Source: JAHELQ01 sp965603365 (GTDB lineage Bacteria > Acidobacteriota > Aminicenantia > UBA2199). From it: DNA of 64,000 nucleotides. The notes under the pieces were generated by a model. The model ran no database searches, was not told the origin of the DNA, and worked only from the letters and a program-made list of their open reading frames with translations. Shown one piece after another: positions 10,501 through 18,247 of the stretch. Position numbers and translations under genes: made by a program. How positions within the stretch are numbered: position 1 is the stretch's first letter; each line of letters starts with the position of its first letter. Where the stretch lies: positions 1 to 64,000 of the forward strand of contig CBFDCR010000024.1 in assembly GCA_965603365.1 (NCBI GenBank), written 5' to 3'.

Positions 10501-11790
10501 CTTTTGAACTTGAACCGGGATATAAAATTCCAGCACAACTGGAAAGCCTATGCCCTGGATTGCTCCCGCATCGACAGTGAGGACTCTTTTCTAAAGAACC
10601 TGGCGGAAAAAATGAAAGTTTCTTTCAAAGAGATCTCCGATATAGAGAGATTCAGGAGGTATATTTCCAACAGGGCGGAGAAGGAAGATGTCCAGTTCCT
10701 GTTCCTGCTGGACGAGGTGGATAGGCTGGTGGAATACGATATCTTGCATGGAGAGAGAATATTTAATACCTTTAACAGGATGTGTACCGAATTATTGGAG
10801 AATGGCGGGCAAGCCGCCCGGTTTATTCTTTTTGGCTTTCACCAGATGTTTGAGCAGATGAAAAATCCCGATTCCCGGCTCTACAACTTCATGGTCTTTC
10901 TCCCCCTGAAATCGCTGGATAAAAAAAGTGCCCTGGCCCTGGTCACCGAACCGATGCGCAGTATTCATGTCAGGTGGGAGAATGAAGATCGGGATGCCGA
11001 GTACATCGTGGATAACTGTTCTTGCCATCCGCTGCTGCTCCAGTCAGCCTGTCAATCTTTGCTCTCGATATTGGATCAAAAAAAAGAAAATAAAGATATG
11101 ATTGAGAGAGAAGATGTGGAGAGGGTGTTTTATACCGATCAATTCCAGCAGTTGTGCATGAGGTTTTACCATTCGGCAGCGGTGGCTGGGATTAAAGATA
11201 ACAATAGGGAAAGGAAGAGAGGGTGGAGAAAATTTTTTAAATTAAAAGGTGACCTTGGGGAATTGATAACCGAAACCCCACGTAAACGAGAAGCTTTTTT
11301 ACAGGATATCCATAGGGTTACGATCCTGGCCACTGTTATTATTCTTTTTAAGGAAAATCGGGCTGATGTAAAAGAAATAGGGAGCTTTACCCTGACCGAA
11401 ATTCACGATGAGTTGAAGAAGTACGGCATTGAGATCTCCCCGGATCAGATGAGAAAAATTTTGGATCACCTGAGGCTCTGTGGGATAATTCGTCTGATTG
11501 AAGAACCCAACTTAATTGCTCCCAGAGATAAATTTCAAGCAGAAGTTGAACAGAAAATCCAGAGCATAGAAGAGAATCTTAAGAGTAAAGAAACATATAG
11601 TACGCTAAAACTGGATTCCCCCGACATATTTACCCAGAGTAATTCGGTGTTAAAATTTTCCTATGAATTTGGGGTCAAGGCTTTTCCAAGATTACTGGTG
11701 GCCAATTTTGACGGCATTGAGAAGTGTAAAGAAGAGCTTTTGAAATTGGTGGACCAAATCGGCGGTAAAGCGGGAGGAATTGAGAGATGA
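7522..11790 (+). CDS. Giant propeller plus tandem P-loop ATPase
   Basis: ATG 7522 has GGAG six bases upstream. The 1422-residue product has four parts. Residues ~1-110 are helical. Residues ~115-425 are beta-rich with repeated WF/W-V-L strands and look like a beta-propeller. Two P-loop modules follow. The first has GEPRTGRTSL (residues 465-474) with Arg471 in place of the Walker A Lys, and CLDNF (Asp553-Asn554) at the Walker B position, so it is probably inactive. The second has GTRTIGKTSL (Lys990) and LLDEVDRL (Asp1064-Glu1065), an intact site. The C-terminal ~300 residues include a winged-helix-like region (EIHDELKKYGIEISPDQMRKILDHL). This resembles STAND-type switch ATPases in architecture. 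It is coupled to the next gene by a 4-base ATGA overlap. Confidence 0.75.
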   Translation: MNQNDSEQVLFEDLKGLINRADKHELISGLKEKAFNIDLVDREKFEHTLLKLAQEVGGAEIRQVLYEMMASLSSLWKTDELEAGLSEKFWRLFKQGNYEEARCVYSDLAKKGLDYIGAIKIEDGLLRPLILKDKEVLLHYNEQNMSVLDLELNQIDRLELPGKTKILDVLSPSEYSELDMNKVSNGNVKKIWVLTQKENGDKTILSLDPRDFRISGDEIPVAGDGREAHRLSWFDNRLLLVSKNSVFYKENQGWKEWFTGRETITCSSSIKDRYWVGLSNGEVLILKKIGFSGQRERIKSQAESITEFADSDHLVCICADHWMGTADFSGTKKSEFIDMGGRITHVLMLNDDMLIMIQANGSLVGYHIEDKYVLWRFRLGEIFDFVFKIGERIYLGKKNGKTVLFEIPVLKEMAEALERQNVLLLDKPVEKEPDAPVRSISEFIGRREILTTIKNSDNLHFLIAGEPRTGRTSLLNVISDELSGNAKTCYVDMGQILKESSSYKEFESLFTGKCLAQHVLKLEDLKSPDGHQTFRALVEKVRGEKRFCLFCLDNFRIPLNFGSQCLDRLKIFFKEMISHPDVRVLVTHGRKDSKEIEAFFEEVRCSTEQRRKIESLSPGLFLETEVKKVIRGKYQLYQDEVEEIYSYIGRYPNHIHLFDRWKREESDIENYSKQVAKDYSKRIFEYFRDLSPNAFLFTATCFNNQDLMDKRITYKHFYESYPFLRNIIPRGSLKAALAEIENCSEGLAVEYDDGSFSVRMKYRAKLFPEAAPYIPWMKVFRALYQFSLAPSMDNAQAVAFSYSSMVNIGLTSDSLVHNLMEQYKKEFYISRLTQEGRRVLRMPLETFLIIPLKPWEEGKSNRDFNSLYVSIQELLRKSRKESIDETASLKSYILLFVFRGPDFDGIRKGIKGLERVSIIDSHMMRDILLHDEPRQKSSEFIFNQLNISERSPYTTSGAVQDLFYGRELEIALIRGLPENIGIFGTRTIGKTSLLLNLNRDIKFQHNWKAYALDCSRIDSEDSFLKNLAEKMKVSFKEISDIERFRRYISNRAEKEDVQFLFLLDEVDRLVEYDILHGERIFNTFNRMCTELLENGGQAARFILFGFHQMFEQMKNPDSRLYNFMVFLPLKSLDKKSALALVTEPMRSIHVRWENEDRDAEYIVDNCSCHPLLLQSACQSLLSILDQKKENKDMIEREDVERVFYTDQFQQLCMRFYHSAAVAGIKDNNRERKRGWRKFFKLKGDLGELITETPRKREAFLQDIHRVTILATVIILFKENRADVKEIGSFTLTEIHDELKKYGIEISPDQMRKILDHLRLCGIIRLIEEPNLIAPRDKFQAEVEQKIQSIEENLKSKETYSTLKLDSPDIFTQSNSVLKFSYEFGVKAFPRLLVANFDGIEKCKEELLKLVDQIGGKAGGIER

Positions 11791-12320
11791 AACGTAGATC
11801 ATTGGATGAACTTTTAAATCTCATAGCGGTTAAACGATACGTTAATCTTTGTTTTAAGAATTGCGAAGAGAATGGGCGACCCTATATTAACGAAATCGTT
11901 TCCCAGTTCGGACAAATGCAGCACCTGGATTATTGTTTTGGTGTTGATCTTTTGGTGTTTTTGGAGGCCGAGAGCGAAGAGGAAGAGTCCAGAATTTTTA
12001 TGGATATTATTAATGATGAGTTGTCAAGGAATCGAAATAGAGAGCCTATATCCAGGGGAGTATCTATCGCGAGTGTATTGGACCAACTAAATGACGCGCT
12101 GGCAAGACCGGCAATAGTCGTATTTTACTATTTTGCCGATAATTTCTGTGAAAAGGAGAAAGATATTTTAAGATCCATTCGCAAATATATTTACATGGCG
12201 AAAGAGAAGGAGTCCGAATTTTTAGGGATTCTGCTTGTGAGTTGTGATCCCATAGATAAGTGGGAACTTTTTCCTGAGTCCACCTTAGATGGGCGTCACA
12301 TCTCTTTTTTTGAATATTAG
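11787..12320 (+). CDS. Small partner protein of the tandem ATPase
   Basis: This 177-residue protein starts inside the stop of the ATPase gene (ATGA overlap), so its synthesis is tied to it. It looks alpha/beta: helices such as IDELLNLIAVKRY-like segments alternate with strands such as AIVVFYYFA and FLGILLVS, and it ends SFFEY. I see no known catalytic motif, no Cys pairs, no membrane helix. It may be an adaptor or a small subunit. I do not recognise a family. It is the last gene of the five-gene unit; the next 60 bases lead into the right-hand direct repeat. Confidence 0.65.
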   Translation: MKRRSLDELLNLIAVKRYVNLCFKNCEENGRPYINEIVSQFGQMQHLDYCFGVDLLVFLEAESEEEESRIFMDIINDELSRNRNREPISRGVSIASVLDQLNDALARPAIVVFYYFADNFCEKEKDILRSIRKYIYMAKEKESEFLGILLVSCDPIDKWELFPESTLDGRHISFFEY

Positions 12321-12386
12321 TTTTAAATATCAATATTAAATCGAGACCCAGAGGATTATGTGCAGAGGATTATGTATTAAATCGGG

Positions 12387-12491
12387 ATTGTGAAGGGGGT
12401 TTGCTTTGGGGGGGGAGTTTTGGTAAAATGGGGGGGTGATATTGCGAGTATTGGTAGAAAAGAGGAGCTGGGCATGAGGCGGTTTTGGTCG
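12387..12491 (+). repeat. Right copy of ~105-bp direct repeat (AAA gene leader)
   Basis: Counterpart of 1506-1609, with G8 instead of G7 in the first G-run. Identity ends abruptly after the TCG serine codon of MRRFWS, which is where this copy has lost the body of the gene. Confidence 0.85.
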
Positions 12492-12526
12492 AGGAACTGA
12501 TCGAGTACCTGCCCATAGATCTATGA
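12474..12526 (+). pseudogene. AAA-ATPase remnant: first codons joined to last codons
   Basis: ATG 12474 encodes MRRFWS, then the sequence jumps out of frame to bases that read EELIEYLPIDL and a TGA at 12524-12526 in another frame. That looks like the original C terminus, so a deletion has removed nearly the whole gene. The TGA overlaps the ATG of the next gene as ATGA, which suggests that the saccharopine-dehydrogenase-like gene was once translationally coupled to a complete AAA-ATPase. Confidence 0.6.
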
Positions 12527-13875
12527 AAAGTATGAAGAGGGTGTTGGTGGTGGGGTGTGGGCGGATGGCGGGGGCCATTGTGGATTATTTGTTGGAGGGG
12601 TGTGGGTATGGGGTGGTGGCTGCGGATCGGGTGGAGGAGAGTGCCCGGGGGGTGGTGCGGAACCGGGTTGGGGGTGAGGCGGTTGGGCTGGCGGTGGAGG
12701 ATGCGGCGGGCCTGGATCGGGTTGTTGGCAAGGTGGATTTGGTGATGAGTATGGTGCCCCGGCCCCTGCATGGCTATGTGGCCCGTTCCTGCTTGCGAAA
12801 GCGGAAAAGTCTGGTGACCACCTCTTATGAGCCGCCGGAGGTGTTGGCCCTGGCCCGGCAGGCCGGGGAAAAGGGGCTGCTGTTTTTAAACGAGATAGGA
12901 GAGGACCCGGGGCTCGATCACCTGGGTACCCAGATGGTACTGGAGGAGATACGGCAGGACGGGGGAGAGGTGACGGCGCTGGAGTCTTACGGCTGCAGCC
13001 TGCCCGCGTTTGCCCACAACAACAATCCCTTTGGTTATAAGTTTTCCTGGGATCCCCGGGCCCTGTTTAGCGCCGGTCAGACCGCGGCGGCCTATTACCG
13101 GCAGGGAGAAAGGATCGAGGTGGCGGGGGAGCGGTTGTTTGAACATTTCCGGCTGAAGGAGATCGAAGACCTGGGCACCTTTGAGACCTACCCCAACCGG
13201 GACTGCCGGAGATACCTAAAACCCTTTGGACTGGCGGGGGATGTCTCTTTTTACCGGGGACTGCTGCGCTACCCGGGCTACTGCAATACTATGAGGTATT
13301 TAAAGAGGATCGGCTGGTGGCGGTCCGACCGGGAGTTGGATTTCGGCGGCCTGACCTACCGGCAGTTGACGGCCTCTTTAATAGGGGCAGAGGCGGATGA
13401 GAATTTAGAGGGGGAAGTGGCCCGGTACTTGAACCTGGATGCCAATGCCGACTTTATCCATCGCCTCAGGTGGCTGGGCTTTTTTGACAATCAATCCATC
13501 AAACTCCAGAGGGGGACGCCGCTGGATATTCTACTGGAGCGGATGCTGGAGAAGATGTCCTATAAGCCCCATGAAAAGGATATGGTCATCGTGCACGTCG
13601 AGGCCGCGGCCCGGTTTGCCGACGGCACCCGACAGCGCCGGTTAGCCACACTTTTTACCGAAGGCACTCCCCATGTGCATGGGCATTCGGCCCTGGCCAG
13701 GGCCGTGGGTCTGCCGGCGGCCGCGGCTGCCCGTCTGATCCTGTCGGGCCAGGTCAAGGCGGTTGGCGCCCATATTCCCCCCACCCTGCCGCAGTTGTAC
13801 CCCCTGCTCTTGAAGGAACTGGCCTCCCTGGGCCTGGTCTTTACCCGGAAAACCGGTAGTTTTCAAAGAGATTAG
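12523..13875 (+). CDS. Saccharopine dehydrogenase-like NAD(P) oxidoreductase
   Basis: The 450-residue protein begins with a Rossmann nucleotide-binding motif, VLVVGCGRMAGAIVDYL, with the glycine pattern GxGxxA. The central substrate domain has stretches typical of the saccharopine dehydrogenase/reductase family: EIGEDPGLDHLGTQM and YSGCSLP-like YGCSLPAFAHNNNPFGYKFSWDPR. Length fits the family. Members interconvert saccharopine with lysine or aminoadipate semialdehyde in lysine metabolism, though many bacterial paralogues have other imino-acid substrates. Composition changes sharply here: the first ~200 bases are very G-rich, in contrast to the AT-rich block to the left. A second ATG lies three codons in, at 12532. 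Confidence 0.88.
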   Translation: MKSMKRVLVVGCGRMAGAIVDYLLEGCGYGVVAADRVEESARGVVRNRVGGEAVGLAVEDAAGLDRVVGKVDLVMSMVPRPLHGYVARSCLRKRKSLVTTSYEPPEVLALARQAGEKGLLFLNEIGEDPGLDHLGTQMVLEEIRQDGGEVTALESYGCSLPAFAHNNNPFGYKFSWDPRALFSAGQTAAAYYRQGERIEVAGERLFEHFRLKEIEDLGTFETYPNRDCRRYLKPFGLAGDVSFYRGLLRYPGYCNTMRYLKRIGWWRSDRELDFGGLTYRQLTASLIGAEADENLEGEVARYLNLDANADFIHRLRWLGFFDNQSIKLQRGTPLDILLERMLEKMSYKPHEKDMVIVHVEAAARFADGTRQRRLATLFTEGTPHVHGHSALARAVGLPAAAAARLILSGQVKAVGAHIPPTLPQLYPLLLKELASLGLVFTRKTGSFQRD

Positions 13876-14027
13876 GAGAATCGAGCCCGGGCTTTTTGTA
13901 ATGAAAATTTCTTGATTTTTTTTATTCAATGTGTTAAAAATGTTCAGGCGAAAAAGAAGCCGTGAAACAAAGTCTGCTGAAACTGAAAGGACCGCAACCC
14001 ATTCAAGGCAGAAGTAGGAGGTGCTAA

Positions 14028-14717
14028 ATGGACGATAAATTGTCTCAGGAAAAATCAAGGGCGGATTACATTAAAGAATTGCCAGATCTGGACTTACCTG
14101 TTGGGGCTCATATTATTTTGTGGGGTGAATGGACAATTTTTCACAGGATAATGATATTGCTGCAATATCTCTGGCTGGGAGTTAAAAATGCCCCCACCCA
14201 TGTGCAGAGAGTATATGATCAAAGTCAGGATATCTCGGCTGAAGGGAAAGGTGTCATGTTGATCGACAGACTAAATTCACTAAAGAAGGCAAAGAGAATA
14301 AAAATTGTCATCCATAAGAAGCTAAGGGAACCGGGAATGGGGGAAACATTCAAAACCATATGTGATAAATATTTGGATGCACCCTATGATAAATATTTTT
14401 ATTATCTTGTCGTTTTAAGGATTTTTACCTTCTTTTTACCTTTTTTGTTTATCTGGACTCTATTTTTGAATCTTCCCCTTATATCAATCTTGATCGCTTT
14501 ATTGGTTATCTTATACTGGCCGGTGCGGAAATATCTGATGTTCAAGTCCAGATCATCCTGGGCCTGTTCTGAATTGTCTAATAGCCTGGATAGGGATATA
14601 GGAATCGATACCGGGATCGACATCCATCACAATACCTCACCGCTGTATTACTATCGCCTATCGAGAGCCGCCAGCGATTTTAAAGAGTTGTATGATTCAG
14701 GTCGGATTTCAGATTAA
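14028..14717 (+). CDS. Permuted NlpC/P60 (YiiX-like) protein with membrane hairpin
   Basis: ATG 14028 has AGGAGGTG upstream. The order of motifs in these 229 residues fits circularly permuted papain-fold amidases of the YaeF/YiiX type: an early GAHIILWG strand, a His in APTHVQRVY, and a later Cys in SWACSELSNSL, followed by a tyrosine-rich segment. Between His and Cys lie two hydrophobic helices (about residues 126-165, ILRIFTFFLPFLFIW-like and LLVILYWPV), an insertion I do not expect in soluble members; it would anchor the protein to the membrane. Family members hydrolyse amide bonds in cell-wall peptides or lipids. Family assignment is from motif order only. Confidence 0.55.
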   Translation: MDDKLSQEKSRADYIKELPDLDLPVGAHIILWGEWTIFHRIMILLQYLWLGVKNAPTHVQRVYDQSQDISAEGKGVMLIDRLNSLKKAKRIKIVIHKKLREPGMGETFKTICDKYLDAPYDKYFYYLVVLRIFTFFLPFLFIWTLFLNLPLISILIALLVILYWPVRKYLMFKSRSSWACSELSNSLDRDIGIDTGIDIHHNTSPLYYYRLSRAASDFKELYDSGRISD

Positions 14718-14783
14718 GAGTAAATTCCAGGTTTGGCCTGAATGTTTTAGGACAGTGGCAATTAAACACAGGAGAGAAATATT

Positions 14784-16055
14784 ATGAAATCTCTTTCAAC
14801 AAATCCAAAGGTACTTCTATGTACCAAATGCAGGAAATCCCCGCGTGGTTTTGTGGACATGTTGGGATATAACATCAGGAAGATAATCGTCAGTCCCAGT
14901 CTTCCACGGGATTCGAGTATTGGTTTAAGATTTATCAAAAAAAATGTGCCCCAGGTAGAGATTCTTGAATTTCCCCAATGGCAGCAATATGTTAATAAGC
15001 TAAAGGAGGGTTGGGATATCGTTGGGTTCAGCTTCTACCAGGACGAGATTGATGATATCGCCAGGATGGCCGAAGAGGCGAGGCGATATCATGTTGGTGA
15101 GCTATGGGCAGGTAACTACGGCGCACTGGACGAGAATGTACCCGGTATGGTAGATCGTGTCTTTATTGGACCAGCCGAGGATCACTTTGCCAGACTTTTT
15201 GGCGGCCGTGTCTCTGACGATCAGATTGAACATCCCGCGATTACATTTCAATTTAATCTCAAACCAGTAAAAACATCTCTCTTGAAATTGGGCTTCCTGT
15301 ATACTAAACGGGGCTGTCCTTTTAAGTGTATTTTTTGCCAGACCCCGGCGTTTGAAAAAAGGCTTTTCAACATCAACATCGAGAGTATTAAAGAGGTGTT
15401 GATCACCTATAAGAGGCTGGGAATCAGCCACCTTGTTGTCACGGATGAACTCTTCGGTGCCGATCACCAGTTTACGGAACAAATCACCGAACTTTTTGCG
15501 CGTTATAAATTTTTTTGGTTTGCCCAGTCGCGGGCCTCACTTTTTTCCCGCCATCTGGATACCTGGTATTCCAGAGGTTTAAGGGCCCCCTCAATCGGGG
15601 CGGAAGCCATGGATCAAAGTGCACTTAATAATGTCGATAAGCTGCAAAGTGTGGAGGAAATAGTGGAATATGCTCGCCGCACCAAAGAGAAGCCAGGAAT
15701 GTACCGGATGGTCAATTATATGATCGGTTATGAGAATATGACCGCTGAGGAAACACTCGAAGATATTATGAGAATTAAGGAATTGGGGTGTGAAGCCCAT
15801 GGTATAAATATTCTCACTCCCTTTCCCAAAACCCCACTTTGGGATAGAATTGAGTCCAGGTATGGTATCTTCGACCGGACCTACAGTAAGTACGATACCA
15901 AACATCTGGTCTGGAATCACCCGCATATATCTCCCACCCAGATGCATAAACTTCATATAAAGGCAATACGTAGTCTCAATAATCCCTTAAAAACTTATGG
16001 CAGGTTCATTACCTGTTTCCTCATCGGCGAACAGGCAAGAAAGCGGTTCCCTTAG
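14784..16055 (+). CDS. Radical SAM protein, B12-binding-domain type
   Basis: This 423-residue protein has a 4Fe-4S/SAM motif at Cys178-Cys182-Cys185 (RGCPFKCIFCQ). The N-terminal ~150 residues are alternating strand/helix like the cobalamin-binding domain seen in many radical SAM enzymes (WDIVGFSFYQDEI), but the cobalamin-ligating DxHxxG signature is not evident. The barrel continues with TDELFGAD and NILTPFPKTPLWDRI, the latter typical of B12-type radical SAM proteins. AGGAG lies upstream of ATG 14784. Members modify lipids, hopanoids, peptides or antibiotics; the substrate cannot be read. Its 3' end overlaps the convergent coiled-coil gene by 4 bases. Confidence 0.85.
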   Translation: MKSLSTNPKVLLCTKCRKSPRGFVDMLGYNIRKIIVSPSLPRDSSIGLRFIKKNVPQVEILEFPQWQQYVNKLKEGWDIVGFSFYQDEIDDIARMAEEARRYHVGELWAGNYGALDENVPGMVDRVFIGPAEDHFARLFGGRVSDDQIEHPAITFQFNLKPVKTSLLKLGFLYTKRGCPFKCIFCQTPAFEKRLFNINIESIKEVLITYKRLGISHLVVTDELFGADHQFTEQITELFARYKFFWFAQSRASLFSRHLDTWYSRGLRAPSIGAEAMDQSALNNVDKLQSVEEIVEYARRTKEKPGMYRMVNYMIGYENMTAEETLEDIMRIKELGCEAHGINILTPFPKTPLWDRIESRYGIFDRTYSKYDTKHLVWNHPHISPTQMHKLHIKAIRSLNNPLKTYGRFITCFLIGEQARKRFP

Positions 16056-16540
16056 GGGAGCGTGTCCGGGTCGCTGCTCTTTAATTGGGGATGGCCGTGG
16101 GAGCCGGGAAAGAATTTTTTGATAAAGGGGATGAGGCCGGTATCGCTTTTTTTGATCTCCGTCTCCGCCTCTTTGAGGGCCAGTTGCCAGGAAGGGGCAA
16201 AGCCCGGGGCTTTCTCGAATAAGATCTCAACGGCCCGGTGATAGATATGCAGCTCCCTGATCTCCCGCCGCCCCGGTTTCTGATACAGGGCCTGGAGGGA
16301 AATCCGCAAGTTTTCGTTCTCTTTCTTCAATGTTTCGATCATCCGCTTGATTTGTTCGTTGGCCTCCGAATCGATATCCAATTTCGTGTGCAGGTGTTTT
16401 TTGAGATTCTTGATCTCCCGTTTAAACTTCCGGCTCTCCCATTTGGCCCGGATAAATACGATTAAACAGAGAATCAGGCCGATATACAGACCGATAAAAA
16501 AGGGCTGAAAAAAAAATGAGGTCTCACTGCCGTTTCCCAT
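16052..16540 (-). CDS. Single-pass membrane coiled-coil protein
   Basis: This 162-residue protein has a hydrophobic helix at about residues 14-30 (FIGLYIGLILCLIVFIRA), then a long charged coiled coil (about 33-85) and a C-terminal segment containing a TPR-like helix pair (HIYHRAVEILFEKAPGFAP). GGAG lies upstream of the ATG. I recognise no family. It could be a structural envelope protein. It converges on the radical SAM gene, and its promoter region is shared with the divergent lytic transglycosylase. Confidence 0.65.
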   Translation of the reverse strand: MGNGSETSFFFQPFFIGLYIGLILCLIVFIRAKWESRKFKREIKNLKKHLHTKLDIDSEANEQIKRMIETLKKENENLRISLQALYQKPGRREIRELHIYHRAVEILFEKAPGFAPSWQLALKEAETEIKKSDTGLIPFIKKFFPGSHGHPQLKSSDPDTLP

Positions 16541-16651
16541 GGAAGAATCTCCATTGTTTTTTTACTCGAGTTTATATCATAACATATTTTTACCTATTTT
16601 GGCCAACGAAAACGTCTTAGTTTAAATGAAAAATTTTTAAAATTTTTGGGC

Positions 16652-16680
16652 TTGACATATATAGTGTTTTGTGTTAGACT
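16652..16680 (+). promoter_or_regulatory. Promoter of the lytic transglycosylase gene
   Basis: TTGACA (16652-16657), 17 bases, TAGACT (16675-16680, 4 of 6). A start near 16687 leaves a ~40-base leader with GGAGG at 16711-16715 before ATG 16727. Confidence 0.6.
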
Positions 16681-16726
16681 ACACACTACGTGAATAAAAT
16701 GGAAAATTTGGGAGGAATAAAATAAA

Positions 16727-17314
16727 ATGCGGATTAGAAAGTTTCTTATGATTACGCTGCCGTTGATGTTGGCAATAGCGCTGCTTTTTGCCGCCTTAAT
16801 CGATGTCTCGGCCCGGAATCAACAGAACTTAAAAAAAATCGACATGTTAAAAGTCCGGCTCGATAAAGCGGAAAAGGAGTTGAAACAGAGTCAAAAGGTA
16901 TTGGCCAATATCGATTTAATCACATACCAGGATACCGTTTTCCGGAAACAGTACCCGCTATTCTCGGAAATTGTGGAAGTGGCCTATCGAAAGAGTAAGG
17001 AGTATGGCTTTAATCCCAACCTGGTTTTGAGCATCATCCTGGTGGAGAGCGCGTTTAACCCCAAAGCCGTATCGTCTAAGGGAGCCTGCGGCCTGATGCA
17101 GGTCAACTTTGAAGTGTGGAAGGACGAGTTGAATATCGATCGGCAACGCCTGTTTGATATCGAATACAACATCGACCTGGGATTGAAGATACTGAAACGC
17201 TACTACAAAGTGGCGGATGGAGATATTCTGCGGGCCCTCCACCTTTACAACAACGGTTTCCTATTCAACAACGAGAAGTATAAAGTCAAAGTCACCAATA
17301 CGGTTTTTTATTAA
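16727..17314 (+). CDS. Lytic transglycosylase, SLT domain
   Basis: The 195-residue protein has an N-terminal hydrophobic anchor (residues ~6-26), a short coiled coil (~30-62), then a Slt70-type goose-lysozyme fold. Catalytic Glu107 sits in ILVESAFNPKAVSSKGACGL, followed by GLMQV. This domain cleaves the MurNAc-GlcNAc bond of peptidoglycan with formation of 1,6-anhydroMurNAc in the periplasm. The family often ends with an N-(A/N)-G motif near the C terminus, here LYNNG. The protein is short for a transglycosylase and has no LysM or extra domain. The gene downstream starts 35 bases later and is probably co-transcribed. Confidence 0.88.
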   Translation: MRIRKFLMITLPLMLAIALLFAALIDVSARNQQNLKKIDMLKVRLDKAEKELKQSQKVLANIDLITYQDTVFRKQYPLFSEIVEVAYRKSKEYGFNPNLVLSIILVESAFNPKAVSSKGACGLMQVNFEVWKDELNIDRQRLFDIEYNIDLGLKILKRYYKVADGDILRALHLYNNGFLFNNEKYKVKVTNTVFY

Positions 17315-17348
17315 CAAGCAGCTCCTTATCTCTTTACACCGGAGCGCG

Positions 17349-17621
17349 ATGAAGGAAGCCTTAGAGAAATATATCAAGCAAAAGATTGTGGTGGACACCA
17401 GCTCCTCATGGGTATATATCGGTGTGCTGGAGGAAATTTTGGCCGGCTGCCTGGTCCTGTCCGCCGTGGATGTGCACGACAGCGGTGAGACCACGACATC
17501 CAGGGAACGGTATGTACTGGACAGTAAAACCACCGGCATCAAGGCCAACCGGGATCGTGTGTATATAAACCTCGCCTATGTGGTCAGTTTTTCTCCCCTC
17601 GAGGATGTCAAATACTTTTAA
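17349..17621 (+). CDS. Small Sm-like conserved hypothetical protein
   Basis: I choose ATG 17349 because GGAG lies eight bases upstream; the frame is open further 5' but that part overlaps the transglycosylase. The 90-residue product reads like a five-stranded small barrel: VVDTSSSWVYIGVLEEI, then CLVLSAVDVHDSGE, then YVLDSKTTG and RVYINLAYVVSFSPLED. This arrangement matches a conserved family of Sm/LSm-like hypothetical proteins found in several phyla; I have no name or proven function for it. It converges on the EF-hand gene with a 4-base overlap. Confidence 0.6.
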   Translation: MKEALEKYIKQKIVVDTSSSWVYIGVLEEILAGCLVLSAVDVHDSGETTTSRERYVLDSKTTGIKANRDRVYINLAYVVSFSPLEDVKYF

Positions 17622-18181
17622 ATTGCCCGATTGTCCTGGGCCAATACTTCCTGCAAATAGGGATTCTCGATCCTCTGCATTTTCATGAAGGCGGACAGGT
17701 TGTCCAGTGCCTTGTTGAGGCGCAGGCGTTCATCGGCATCCAGCACGTGGTTGTTGTTTTTATCCAGGTAGCGGAGTACGGCATAGAGCATTTTGAGTTC
17801 GCTGTCCGACAGGCTGTCGTTTTGGGATTCCACCTTTGAGAATTTTTCTAAAATTTTGATACAGAGCTCAATCTCATCCGGTTCCAGCAGGGCACTACTG
17901 TTCAAATCCAGGTAATCCAGTATTTTGTTGACGGTGGTCAACTGGCCGGTGGTGGGCTTACGCAGCCTTCCCAATACCCGCCGGGCCAGGAGCCGTTCCC
18001 TTGAATCCAGGCTGCCGGTGCGGCTGTGGTTGAAGCGGCCCAGTATGCCGCCCAGGTTGCGCCTGCCTTCGGTGTCCAGGCTGGCCAGTGACCTGGCCAG
18101 GGTGGGGTCTTCTTCCCGTGTATGGTCCATGAAGCGGTCAACCATTCCCATTAAATTCAAATCTGCTCTTTTGGTCTTCAT
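17618..18181 (-). CDS. EF-hand-like calcium-binding protein
   Basis: The 187-residue, helical, soluble protein contains three EF-hand-type loops. The clearest is DKNNNHVLDADE, with acidic or Asn side chains at positions 1, 3, 5, 9 and 12. A second, DLNSSALLEPDE, also fits. The third, near residue 50 (FNHSRTGSLDSRE), is degenerate. Spacing is about 45-50 residues, as expected for helix-loop-helix units. AAGGAGA precedes the ATG. There is no signal peptide, so it would act in the cytosol. Calcium binding is inference from loop pattern. Such proteins are uncommon in bacteria but do recur in environmental lineages. Confidence 0.65.
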   Translation of the reverse strand: MKTKRADLNLMGMVDRFMDHTREEDPTLARSLASLDTEGRRNLGGILGRFNHSRTGSLDSRERLLARRVLGRLRKPTTGQLTTVNKILDYLDLNSSALLEPDEIELCIKILEKFSKVESQNDSLSDSELKMLYAVLRYLDKNNNHVLDADERLRLNKALDNLSAFMKMQRIENPYLQEVLAQDNRAI

Positions 18182-18247
18182 CGGTCTCCTTAATTTATCA
18201 ATTACTTCAGATTGTATAGAAAGCCAGACCGGATGTCAAGGCAGAAT

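Noticed and set aside
13884..13898. AGCCCGGGCT-TTTTT as a terminator after the saccharopine dehydrogenase-like gene
   Set aside because: A perfect palindrome without loop bases cannot form a stable hairpin; not counted.
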